Positions 23,180 to 33,200 of a DNA stretch of 64,000 nt are shown in pieces (within the stretch, counting starts at the first letter, position 1; every line of letters starts with the position of its first letter). This DNA comes from Huiozyma naganishii CBS 8797 (lineage: Eukaryota; Ascomycota; Saccharomycetes; Saccharomycetales; Saccharomycetaceae). Made by a program: the position numbers and the translations under genes. The notes under the pieces were generated by a model, which had not been told where the DNA came from, searched no databases, and saw only the letters and a program-made list of their open reading frames with translations. Location of the stretch: assembly GCF_000348985.1 (NCBI RefSeq), contig NC_035923.1, forward strand, positions 1-64,000, written 5' to 3'.

Positions 23180-23563
23180 TCACCAGCCGTAGCGGCGTCT
23201 CGAGGTCCGCTTGGCCTGCTGTAGTTGTTCGTTACGGGCAGCAAGTGCTCCCTCGTTCATCTGTGCGTTCTGCACCAGCGAGGTCAGCTGGTTCTTGCGG
23301 TCGTAGACCTGAGTGATTGGCTGTGCGGTGTTTGCAGTGGGCGTGTTGGCGTTGGTGCTTGCCCAGTCCAGGATTGACCGCGTGGCAGTGTCGTCGTCTT
23401 GGACACGTTCCTGTGGTCGAGTACTGTCTCTGTGTTTGCTGCCCTCATAGCTGGTACCGTTTAGTTCAGCAAAAGTGACGGGCTCGTAGCTGGGTTCCGA
23501 AAGGGCAAGGCTCGATCTACTGAACCCGCTCTCAAATATCTCATCTGTTTCGCCACTGTTCAT
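23180..23563 (-). CDS. Small unrecognised protein between RPA12 and NTA1
   Basis: I do not recognise this gene. From ATG 23563 it encodes 127 residues. The frame is open further upstream, but without an ATG. The protein is hydrophilic, with no signal peptide or membrane segment. The first 60 residues are acidic and serine-rich (MNSGETDEIFESGFSRSSLA), and the last 45 look like a short amphipathic or coiled helix rich in Gln and Asn. It ends in a basic tail, KRTSRRRYGW. Such a conserved-looking C-terminal motif argues for a real gene, as does its snug fit between RPA12 (246 bp) and NTA1 (170 bp, divergent). S. cerevisiae has no gene at this position on chromosome X. It could be a duplicate lost there, or a gene moved here. 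Confidence 0.6.
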   Translation of the reverse strand: MNSGETDEIFESGFSRSSLALSEPSYEPVTFAELNGTSYEGSKHRDSTRPQERVQDDDTATRSILDWASTNANTPTANTAQPITQVYDRKNQLTSLVQNAQMNEGALAARNEQLQQAKRTSRRRYGW

Positions 23564-23733
23564 CTCTCGGAAATCGTAGACGGTAGTGCGGTCTCGCTCT
23601 GTCTCTCGAGGATGCACAGTCTTCTATTCGAATTTTCCAACTTTTTCTCTCATTCTATCGTAATATAAGGTCTGCAAAAGACATCATCGCTTGAAGATAC
23701 TCTCGGTAGCTCCCCAGCAAGTATCCGCCGACT

Positions 23734-25014
23734 ATGAGTATCAGACTTTTGGTGAAACTGAGGGTTGCTCTCGTTCAATTGAACCCGCAGGTTGGCCGGT
23801 TGGAACAAAATATTGCACGCACATGGTCTCTTCTTCGCAAATTCCAGGAAAAGTTGCAACCTGCCCAAACGGGTGAGAAGATGACGACGCCGACGCCAGA
23901 TCTAATGGTATTCCCAGAGTTTGCATTGACAGGTTACTCCTTTCACTCGAAGGAACACATTTCATCCTTTGTTCACAAGACTAAAGAGAGCCCATCTTTC
24001 CATTTTGCACAACAGGTCTCGAAGATGTTCAGTTGCTACACGGTGATCGGGTACCCTGAACGTCACGAAAAAGAGGGCAAAGTCCTCCTGTACAACTCTG
24101 CATTGGTAGTTTCGCCGAAGGGCGAACTTGTATTCAACTATAGAAAATCGTTCCTTTACGACACGGAGTACGAATGGGACTGCGAAGAGAACCCAAACGG
24201 ATTCGAGACTTTCTCGCTTACGTTCCCCGGCAAGGGGCAGACACCTACTGGTGACAAAATTGATGTCACTTTGAAAACGAGCATTGGTATTTGCATGGAC
24301 TTGAGCCCTTATAAATTTGAGGCACCCTTTAACCTTTTCGAGTTTGCTAGTTTCAACTTGGAGAACCGTTCAGAATTGATGATTTGCCCGATGGCTTGGC
24401 TCCATTCGAGCTCAATCACAAAGATGGATAAGTACACTGAGGAGGAGAAACTGGAGAAGATGGCTGCATTGGAAGATAATTTGAAGAGACAGTCACTCCC
24501 CATCTTTGGATCCCAAAACGATTTCCAGCTAGATCTGGACAATAGCAACACACCACGAACAATGAGCAGAGATGGGCCAGACGTCGACCCGACGTATGGG
24601 AAACTTGAAGAACCAGATATGACAAACGTCAACTACTGGATCTTGCGGTTCTTGCCCTTCATTGATTTGAATATCAGGGAAGAATGGTATAAACAGGGGA
24701 TTATCAAGAAGTTATTATCAAGAGAGCAGTCTGATTTGCTCGGTAGCACGTACATGGGTGCATCTGCTCGGGCTGCATGGGAGTTTGCTAATTGTAACGC
24801 AATCTTACTGTTGACAAACAGATGCGGTGTGGAAGATGGTACCACGGTCTACGCTGGCAGTTCCGGGGTTTACAAATTCAACGGATCCATGGATCCCAAT
24901 GAATCAAACATAGACAGCATGAACGGATCTGTCGCTTTGCTAGGTAACCTGGGTAAGGGCAAGGAGGGTATTATACTTCGCGATTTGGAATTTGATGTCA
25001 CGAGAGAACTGTAG
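23734..25014 (+). CDS. NTA1: Nta1, N-terminal amidase
   Basis: Deamidates N-terminal Asn and Gln, feeding proteins into the Arg/N-degron pathway. Carbon-nitrogen hydrolase fold. The catalytic triad is visible: Glu in VFPEFALTGYSF, Lys in YRKSFLYDTE and Cys in GICMDLSPYKF. The protein has 426 residues, against 457 in S. cerevisiae. The missing part lies between the EPDMTNVNYWILRF stretch and GTSLG-like GSTYMGASARAAWEF, where the family is variable. ATG 23734 corresponds to the internal Met11 start of S. cerevisiae Nta1, so the mitochondrial presequence of the longer form is not seen. It is divergent from the small gene at 23180-23563. Confidence 0.95.
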   Translation: MSIRLLVKLRVALVQLNPQVGRLEQNIARTWSLLRKFQEKLQPAQTGEKMTTPTPDLMVFPEFALTGYSFHSKEHISSFVHKTKESPSFHFAQQVSKMFSCYTVIGYPERHEKEGKVLLYNSALVVSPKGELVFNYRKSFLYDTEYEWDCEENPNGFETFSLTFPGKGQTPTGDKIDVTLKTSIGICMDLSPYKFEAPFNLFEFASFNLENRSELMICPMAWLHSSSITKMDKYTEEEKLEKMAALEDNLKRQSLPIFGSQNDFQLDLDNSNTPRTMSRDGPDVDPTYGKLEEPDMTNVNYWILRFLPFIDLNIREEWYKQGIIKKLLSREQSDLLGSTYMGASARAAWEFANCNAILLLTNRCGVEDGTTVYAGSSGVYKFNGSMDPNESNIDSMNGSVALLGNLGKGKEGIILRDLEFDVTREL

Positions 25015-25319
25015 AACTGCCGCTGACTGTAGCTCATGGTGCCTTTTACAAGAATAAAAATAATATAAAGCATGTAACGTATCGCTGTGTTTACACTTAT
25101 TCCTCCATATATATTCAGAGACTCTTGATATTGGTTTACAGAGTGTATGGCTGAATTGCGTTCGCGTTACCATCTGCTAGTTAGCAAGAAGGTGTATAGC
25201 GGCCCCTGTCACATCCAATATGGAGAATATCAGGGCACACTTAACTTAAAGAGAGTATCTGGGTGTGGTGTTAACCGGACATTGTGCAAAAAAATTCCAG
25301 AAAAAAAAACAAAAATAAA

Positions 25320-25391
25320 TGCCTCCTGAGGGAATTGAACCCTCGATCCCCGCATTACGAGTGCGATGCCTTACCACTTGGCCAAGCAGGC
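25320..25391 (-). tRNA. tRNA-Thr (anticodon CGT)
   Basis: 72 nt. The anticodon loop reads CTCGTAA, giving CGT, and the D-arm, anticodon stem and GGTTCAATTCC T-arm closely match yeast tRNA-Thr(CGU). The acceptor stem pairs except for a G-G mismatch at the fifth pair. A T-run follows the gene on its own strand as a Pol III stop. Confidence 0.93.
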
Positions 25392-26138
25392 TTTTTTGTT
25401 GTTTTTCTGGGTTATTCGAAACCTTTTTAACTAGTAGAAAACATAAGGAGGATATATCTTTAGTCTTACATTTTGCCACTTTTGTTGGCCTAATATTCTT
25501 TTTCACGGTGTCTTTTAGCTATTTTACAAATTTTAGAATGTTTGAAATCTTTCGTAATCTTAAATACCCAATATAAAGGCCTTTAAGCAGCGAGAATTGT
25601 ATATTCGTACTACCTTTTTCTGTCTTCATTAAGTGGACTGTTGAAACTCTTTTGGTGTGGTTACTTGGGGATATGTGTTACTGTTCAAATACACCAACTT
25701 CTCTTAGCTCTCTTTTTTGTGCAGCTACCCGAAAATTGGATAAAACTATGTCGGGTTATGGTTACTTCTCTCATAAAAAATAAGAATGAAGATGCCTTGT
25801 ATAGTGAGTTCCTTGTTGCATTCTTGGCTGGTACATTTTACAGACCCCCTACAACATTTTGTCTTCCTGAATGAGAGTAATTGTCATGAAACACCTCGAT
25901 TTTTACTATTCTTTACACGTTCTTTACATCGGTATGGACAGAGATCGCCAAATAAAACCGGGTCAGTTCCTTGTGTAGGCGATATTTGGAAAAAAGAAGC
26001 AAGCACCTACTAAGTAAGAGCCTTCGAAAGGTGAACACATCGTATAACATTTTGGAAGAAGGGTGCAAACCTTGATGAAATTGTTTTTGAAAAACTTAAA
26101 CCGGTATACACCATACAAACAGCAGACTCTTTGATATA
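25392..26138. other. AT-rich intergenic region, tRNA-Thr to ADD66
   Basis: 747 bp. No gene, tRNA or clear LTR recognised. Only short chance open frames. Confidence 0.5.
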
Positions 26139-27035
26139 TCAAATGTAGATACCTTCGTCCATTGTAGAAGGTACACTGTTCAGTCCATACACACCCTTCC
26201 ATGACACTGGCGTTTTAAACTTTTCGATCTTCAAAACCGGGGCATCTATCAATTGGGGCAGATGTTCGCACAACAGCATTGCATCAACCGAATTGTCCCC
26301 CTCGTGAACAAACAGAGATGCGTATTTAATTTCCTTCAAAGTGGTCATTGAGGGACAATTCAATATATGGTAAGCCATTTTGAAAACCTGCTGGCTGGTG
26401 GAGATTTCTTGTAACGGGCTGTTCGAGCTGAACGTAAATAGCGAGTTTGTGTAATGAACTGCGGAATCTGGGTCCAGCTGTAAGTTGAGAACCGTCTGGA
26501 AATTTTCGATCATGTCCGCAATTGATTTCACTTGACACACACCAATTGAAAGGTTGCTAAAATTCCCACCGGTTGCTGCACCGAGTTCCGCCACTGCACC
26601 CCTGGGCGCGGCAATATCGTCCAGCGTCCCGTACGAGTCCAACACGGTGACGTTCGTAGCCTGCAATTCCTGAATAAGCGGTATTATAACCTCCATAGTG
26701 AAACTGTTGATGTAACCCTGCACTATAGGTGTCCTCTGCTGGACTATGTATACGGTTTTATCCTTGTTGGCAAACAGTTCCAAAGCGGATGAAAACTTCT
26801 TGGTGGCCAGATGGTCCCTATAGAGCTGTGGAGTATCTGGCCCAAGAGATCCATTCCCCTGTAAATCATCTATAGTGTAGTCCAATGGACCCACAAACGG
26901 ATGCAAGTACGTGGAATCCAGATCCTGCACGAACGAAAAGTCGGCGGACAGGGAATGTAAAATCAAATCTGTGGCCAGCTGGGGAACGTTCCCCGTTGAA
27001 ATCAAGGGCAGTACCAGTGTTATCGAGGAAGACAT
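26139..27035 (-). CDS. ADD66: Add66/Pba2, proteasome assembly chaperone 2
   Basis: With Pba1 it caps the alpha ring during 20S proteasome assembly. The protein has 298 residues, against 267 in S. cerevisiae. Matches include the N-terminal TLVLPLISTGNVPQLATDL, a FVGPLDYT segment near 47-54, SSALELF-QQRTPIV near 82-105 and the C-terminal EIKYASLFVHEGDNS and PVSWKGVYGL. The extra length lies in the middle loops. In S. cerevisiae ADD66 is on chromosome XI with LOS1 and EAP1. Here it is divergent from EAP1 and LOS1 is missing. Confidence 0.92.
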   Translation of the reverse strand: MSSSITLVLPLISTGNVPQLATDLILHSLSADFSFVQDLDSTYLHPFVGPLDYTIDDLQGNGSLGPDTPQLYRDHLATKKFSSALELFANKDKTVYIVQQRTPIVQGYINSFTMEVIIPLIQELQATNVTVLDSYGTLDDIAAPRGAVAELGAATGGNFSNLSIGVCQVKSIADMIENFQTVLNLQLDPDSAVHYTNSLFTFSSNSPLQEISTSQQVFKMAYHILNCPSMTTLKEIKYASLFVHEGDNSVDAMLLCEHLPQLIDAPVLKIEKFKTPVSWKGVYGLNSVPSTMDEGIYI

Positions 27036-27853
27036 TGCTTGTAGTAGTAACGGGAAACCCAGGATATAGATCTGAATGGGCCTAGAGTCCTTATTTAGAG
27101 TCCCTCTTCATCGCTCACGTTGTATGCCGTGCCACTACATATATACAGTGTATTTTTCTTAACTAAGACGCACCTTTACTGTTCGGGTAAAAAGTGCATT
27201 TTGCGTCACAAAATCGACTGGCACAACTAACAATGCTGCTGTGGGGGGAGCACATAGGGTTCCCACAGCCATCAAGCTTCCCATCCTGTTTGCTGTCTCC
27301 AAGAGTGTATCGGGAACTGCTTGTAGTACTACTTTTGTATATTCATATATAGTATTTTCCTTCTTTCTATTATAACGGTCCAGAATAATTTTTCTCGTCC
27401 CCCTCAAGAACCACAAGACATTTCCAGACGCATTGTGCCTCCCGTACCAAAGTCAGCCTGCTCAGACGGCCTGCTGACCGGCAAAGGTGCAGTGTCGCGC
27501 AACTCTCGCGGACGGCCCCGCCGTCGACGGTGACATCCAGATTCTTCATACTGAAAAATTTCCCTCAAAAAGAAAACGATTTTGTGGAAAGAACGATTTG
27601 TGGAAGATACAGAGACAGCGAGATAGAGAGTTAGTTGAGTTATTGTTGAGGATTGGACACTGTTTCGATTGCCTAGGAGAGTATACGCTTGAGTTTGAGT
27701 ATTGACTTTGGTTAGAACAAGTCATATATTTCTCAAATCTTTAAACTTTTTCTTTGCATTGAGGAGGAACGACATAAGATCACACTGCTAGTAAGGTCAC
27801 TTTTATTGAACATTCAAAAAAACCGATCTACAAAACAGTCGGAAGAGCAAGTT
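27036..27853. other. Divergent ADD66-EAP1 intergenic region
   Basis: 818 bp. A Reb1-type CGGGTAA lies at 27184-27190, about 150 bp upstream of ADD66. An 85-codon minus-strand frame (27416-27159) has no ATG near its start and no similarity known to me. In S. cerevisiae LOS1 occupies this place. No LOS1 remnant was recognised. Confidence 0.5.
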
Positions 27854-29743
27854 ATGGATACAAGTGAACCTCAAGTGGCTACTATAGCCGAAGATGCTAC
27901 GAGAGATCCAAAGGCGAAGAAGCTGAGCTCGGTCACTGCGCTGCAAAATAGACTCCCCTTTGACGATCTGGATGATATTTCGAATTTAAAGTCCACGAGT
28001 TCCGGGAAACCGCATGTGTACAGTATATGTGAATTAATCACGATGTACCAAGATGTCTCAGGGGAACTGTTTATTGCAAAGGAGGCAATTTTGCCCAACA
28101 GAAAATTTTGGAGACTACACCAGAGGTTCTTGGATAATGGACCCAACAACAAAAATGCGAACCGGTTCGATAGAAGAAACAGCAAAAACAGAAACAACGC
28201 CAACACGGGTAATGCCAAGAAACAGGGGTTTGCTCACAAGCTGGATGGCGAGGGTAGACAGCAACATAACAAAAAGAACGCAGGCCTTGACGTTGACGTT
28301 TTGGAATTCGACGACAATTTTGTCCCATCCGGTAACGCAATGAAGGACTTCGAGACCTGGAAGGCCAAGATGAGAGAGATTGAGCAACAGAAGAAGACGA
28401 ATGGGAAGCCCGCTAAGGGCAGACCTGTCCCAAACACCGCTGCAACTGCAGTGATCGCGAAAAACATGGGACCGCAGACCGGTACTACGAGTGTCATGTC
28501 CGATTTCTTTAATTTGTCGGGGACAACTACGTCGTCGGAGAAAGCTCTATCCATGACTGAATTGGAGGGATCTGTCGTCAAGACGGGTGGTACAGTTCCA
28601 GAATCAGCACAGGAAAGCGCTTCCACACAGGTGACAGTGCCGAAAAATGCGTTAGAGACCTCCAGAAGTTCATCTTCAAGGTTTAGCTCCTTTTTCGCTA
28701 GCCCTTCAAATATAAGCGCAACAACAATGAACACGGACAAGAAAGAGACGGCATCGCCAAATAACAATACTAACACTGCAACTAACATGTCAACGGCCAT
28801 CACAGCAAAGATTGATGGAGACTCTGCGAATGTTGAACAACCTAAACAACAAAGTGTTAGTGGCTCAAGATTGATGAATTTTTTCAAAAACTCGTCTCAA
28901 TCGACAACTCCGACAAACAACTCGCCTGCGGCAACAGCGGCATCATTACCAAACATATTAAAAGGTCCACCGCCTCCTGGGCTAGCTCGGTCGACCAACG
29001 TTGAATCCCGTGGCAACAACGACAACAACAAACACAACCATCAAATGGAAAACATACATGCTCCACCAATGATGCCGGGAGGACCTGTACAGTTTGGCCC
29101 AATACCACAACAGATGCCGATGCCACAGAATACAAATGCATTTTTCCAAGGTTTGTTAAACAAGAACAAAATGGCGGACCTACCTCCTACGGATGGTAAC
29201 AATAAAAAGGGCAACAACCTTCCAATGCAAGCTTCACAACACATGCCCCCACCGCCACCAGGGTTGATGCAGCAACCGGGTATGATGAATGGGGGTGCTC
29301 CTCCCAATTTTGGTATGATGCCACCACACCCACCTCACCCAATGGGCTCCATGCCGCCCGGAATGCAGAACTTTATGAACCAGCCAAAATTTGATAAATC
29401 AGGTAAGCTTGTGAAACAAGAAAACACCAACCCAAATAAAGATATGAACAGCCAACCACCATTTATGTCCATGCCCATGCCACCTCCACCAGGATTTATG
29501 ATGATGCCTCCAAATATGCATTTTCCTCCACCGAATAACATGATGCCTCCCCCACATTTGCAGCAAGTTGGGGCTGCCGATGGAAACGTCACTAACGTCA
29601 AAAATGGCACCAATACTGCAAACGAGAACCAAGGAAGATTTGTTCCTCCAATGCCAATGAACCCCAATATGATGGGTCCAATGAGGCCAAATATGAACGT
29701 TCCACCGCAAGGTAATATCAACATCCATGCAGACAAAAGGTGA
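27854..29743 (+). CDS. EAP1: Eap1, eIF4E-binding translation regulator
   Basis: Binds eIF4E and represses cap-dependent translation and promotes decapping; acts downstream of TOR. ATG at 27854 (MDTSEPQVAT) gives 629 residues, against 632 in S. cerevisiae. The eIF4E-binding motif Y-x4-L-phi is YSICELI (56-62), followed by LPNRKFWRLHQR as in Eap1. Later landmarks match in order: DFETWKAKMREIE, SSSRFSSFF, SGSRLMNFFK and NAFFQGLLNK. The C-terminal half is low complexity, rich in Pro, Met, Asn and Gly. Because TOR1 lies 10 kb away, the window carries both a TOR kinase and one of its translational effectors. Confidence 0.93.
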   Translation: MDTSEPQVATIAEDATRDPKAKKLSSVTALQNRLPFDDLDDISNLKSTSSGKPHVYSICELITMYQDVSGELFIAKEAILPNRKFWRLHQRFLDNGPNNKNANRFDRRNSKNRNNANTGNAKKQGFAHKLDGEGRQQHNKKNAGLDVDVLEFDDNFVPSGNAMKDFETWKAKMREIEQQKKTNGKPAKGRPVPNTAATAVIAKNMGPQTGTTSVMSDFFNLSGTTTSSEKALSMTELEGSVVKTGGTVPESAQESASTQVTVPKNALETSRSSSSRFSSFFASPSNISATTMNTDKKETASPNNNTNTATNMSTAITAKIDGDSANVEQPKQQSVSGSRLMNFFKNSSQSTTPTNNSPAATAASLPNILKGPPPPGLARSTNVESRGNNDNNKHNHQMENIHAPPMMPGGPVQFGPIPQQMPMPQNTNAFFQGLLNKNKMADLPPTDGNNKKGNNLPMQASQHMPPPPPGLMQQPGMMNGGAPPNFGMMPPHPPHPMGSMPPGMQNFMNQPKFDKSGKLVKQENTNPNKDMNSQPPFMSMPMPPPPGFMMMPPNMHFPPPNNMMPPPHLQQVGAADGNVTNVKNGTNTANENQGRFVPPMPMNPNMMGPMRPNMNVPPQGNINIHADKR

Positions 29744-30284
29744 GAAATACTTAGACATATAGAAAATAATTGAACTTCAAATAGGCGTAATTCCTCTCGT
29801 ACTATCTTTAATCTCGTATTTAGCTTTTTGCAACTGTATACCTATAGTTAAATTTTTCGACAATTCATTTCAACCTGTTTGTGACCCGTGGCGGTTCCTC
29901 GAAATTTACATAAGATACTGAAATGGGGAGCGTGCCATGGAGGTGAATTTGCAATAGGTTCGCTGTTGGTGGACGCAGTCCATATTAATATATGGCCAAT
30001 ATGACATACAGAGAGCATAATAATTAAACTATACATGCAGTTGAAAAAACAGTAATCATTCAAAGAATCTTTAAGATCCAATTTGATGGTCTCAATTATT
30101 CGGGTTTTTAATCGTTTTGATGTCTTCGAAATATGCCGGTAATTAAGTTTGTCTGTTTGAAGAAGGTAAAGGACGGAAAGCTGCCCTGGTAAGAGGCGAG
30201 TTTTGTTCGTGTTAAGCAGGCAGATTCAACCAGATCCCGTTATCCTTTTGTCGAGTTTGTTTTTTTGGTAAAGATAAATCTAGT
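29744..30284. other. Convergent EAP1-MNN4 intergenic region
   Basis: 541 bp, AT-rich. No gene or RNA recognised. Confidence 0.5.
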
Positions 30285-33200
30285 TCAGGGTTGTTTCGAT
30301 GAGTCGTCATTAGTGTTGGTGCTTTTCTTTTGATCTTCATTCTGTTGTGCTTGGTCAGATTTCGAATCTTTGGGGTCCTTTTGGTCTTCTTTCTGTTGTG
30401 CTTGTCCCGATTTTGGATCTTTTGTGTCCTTCCCACTTTCTTCTTGGTGCGTTTGTTCCGGTTTCGTGTCTTTGTCCTTGGTATCATTTTGACCTTCTTT
30501 CTTTTCCGTTTGTTCAGATTTGGTATCTTTCGAATCTTTTTGGTCCTCTGATTGCTTCGTGTCCTCGTTGGGGACACTCCCGTCACTTTTTCCATCCTTT
30601 GATTTGTTTACTTCTTCGGACGACTTTGTATTGTTTTCTTCTTTGGGTTTTCCTCCCTGATCTTGGGAATCATTGTTTGTTTCCGCAGCCTTTTTCTTCT
30701 CCTCTTCAAACTTCTTCTTATCTTCATCAAGCTTCTTCTTCGCTTCTTCAGTTTTTTTCCTTTCCTCTTCCTCAGCTTTTGCCTTCTTTTCTCTCTCAGC
30801 TTTTCTCTTCGCCTCTTCCTTCTGTCTCTCTTCAATAATCCTTTTCTCCTCTTCCTCCTTTGCTTTTTTCTCCGCTTCCTTTTTCTTCCTGATTTCTTCT
30901 TTTCTCTTTTTCTCTTCCTCGTCGATCAAGGCCATTTCGTTTTTTCTTGCCTCATTCTTAAATTTCAGCCGTGCTTTTTCGGCACCCTGGATATCGGGTG
31001 GTTCTTCCTTGAATATTGAACCCCCATTCTCATCTACTTCTTCATAGAGATCTAAACCCAGTGTATCGATGTCGTAATCAGGGCTGGCAAGTGGATCCAT
31101 TTGGTTTTTGAACCAGTGGCGACTGTGAAATATGGTGTATTTCTTTGTGATTTCATCCAGAATTTCCCAAGACGTCGACTCTTCTATCTCTTTCAGTTGT
31201 TCTTCAGAGAAATTTTTTTTAAATTCTTTCCACTTCTTCAGTTCATACTCGTACAGCAGAGCATCCTTCACGGGTGATGTTAACTTAGGCCCGAATTCGT
31301 GTCTCAAAAACGTTAAAGCCTCTTCGCGTCGATCAGGATCCAGTAGCGGGTCATACTGTATTTCCAATTCCTTCACTCTAAATGTGGACACTTCGAATGT
31401 GGTGACTAAATAGGACAGCAGGTCTTTGTATCCTGCAATCACAATATTATGGAAGATCTTCCTCACGTCAGGGAATTCCAATCGGTTGACTGGTGAACTC
31501 AGCGATAACAACGTTGAATAACCGTTGTTAATATTAGCTGCCTTTTTCAGGTATTGGAAGGGAATCCATGCTTTGAATTTTGGAACAAAAACATGCCCTG
31601 CATAGGTAAGGAATCCATATTTGTCTGGAACTCCGTACTCGTTCCTCAAGGAATAAATTAATTTGTGCGGGACGAATGCCTGTACCCCGTGATAATACGT
31701 CGAATAGAGGGGAGAGATCATATTGATCGTGTCAAAATGCTTGTTTCTACAGTTGACTAAGTTCAATTTTTTATTAAACTCAAACCTTTTACCAGGGTCA
31801 AAAGTACTGATAGGGTAATCAGACCAAGAGATCTTCTTTTCCTCTTCTGCGAGTTCCTTCGCACCGTCAACCTTCCAATCATCAAACTCTTTCTTATTCG
31901 CTAAGACGTAATCTCGAAGTGCGGTTGCGTTTAGTGCGGCAAGCCCTTCACCAATATCAGGGTTATGTATATCTGATGGGTCCATCTTCATGACTTCATT
32001 GTAGGCGGAATACATGTCATATTTGTCGATGATGTCGTTTAATCCCTTGTTGTAAAATTCGGTGGAGACACTCAGCCCTGTTATGTCGATGTACAATCCG
32101 GAGTCCACGTCGATGAATCTGGCATCGATATTATTCTTCCCGTTGGCCTTCGTTCTGGTGGTTATTGAAGATCCGACGTCGACTAAGTACCGCCCATTGC
32201 CCTCTCTGGGATCTTCAAGGATCAAACTTTGATTGAAGTACTGTGCCAGGAGATTCAGATGTTTGATGGGCATCTGCAGGTCGAAGTCATCGTCCCATGG
32301 GAAGCAGATGCCGTTGTACATCTGGCCATACAGCGTACCATGTGACAACCACGAGATCAGACCTGTAGATTTTGTAAATTTTTGGAACGTTCTGATTAGA
32401 GAGTTCATACGGGCATTGTTGAGTAGCGGGTCCTCCAGTCTTGCACCATTGTAGAATCGTTCGTCTCTGTGGTGGCCTCTAGGCCCCTTCAATTCTGTAG
32501 CTTCGTTGAAATATTTGGGACATAGGGCAGAGTGTGTCAAAATTGAGTTTTTCAAGCTGTCCAGATAGTGTGATTCGTGTCTGTCCAAGCGTTCTTGACT
32601 CTCTAATTGCTTTATTTTAGCTTTCGGATCAAAGATGAAATCGTCGGCCGTTAGATCGACTTTATACTTGTCGTAGTTTTCTGTTGCCAATCCCGGGATT
32701 TCAACTCTAAATTTAGCAGCTCGATCACTTTCCAAAAACTTTACGTAATAGGATATGTGGTCAAACACGATATCGTTATCTGGGGATTCCTCGTCTGTGT
32801 TTTCTTTGACAAATTTATGAAGTAGTCCCGACTCTGCCATGTTCTCCCTAAGGTTTTGTTGCGCATAGACTCTGTACGAGTTATTTGCGCCCTCGAGGAA
32901 AGTGACCGATAATGGGTGGTCCATCGAGTTTAGGATGTAACTTCTGGCGTGGATCTGGTACACCTCTGGTCTCAAACTGCCTTCGAGCTTGGTAACGACG
33001 CAAGGAAGGTTGAATTTAGTACTTTCGTACTTTTCATGCATCTTACAGAATTTTTTCGCATATTTTAGAGGGTGTCTCTCCTTTGATTTGGCCCTGTACC
33101 AGAACCTATCGTCATATTTCTCTCTATCGGTCAAGAAAAGTTGTTCTCCAATATCTTTCTCGACGGCTCTCAAAAGGTTGATTTCGAAAGTTGGCTGTAA

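Noticed and set aside
27159..27416. 85-codon minus-strand frame between ADD66 and EAP1
   Set aside because: No ATG near the start, no known similarity, and nothing resembling LOS1.
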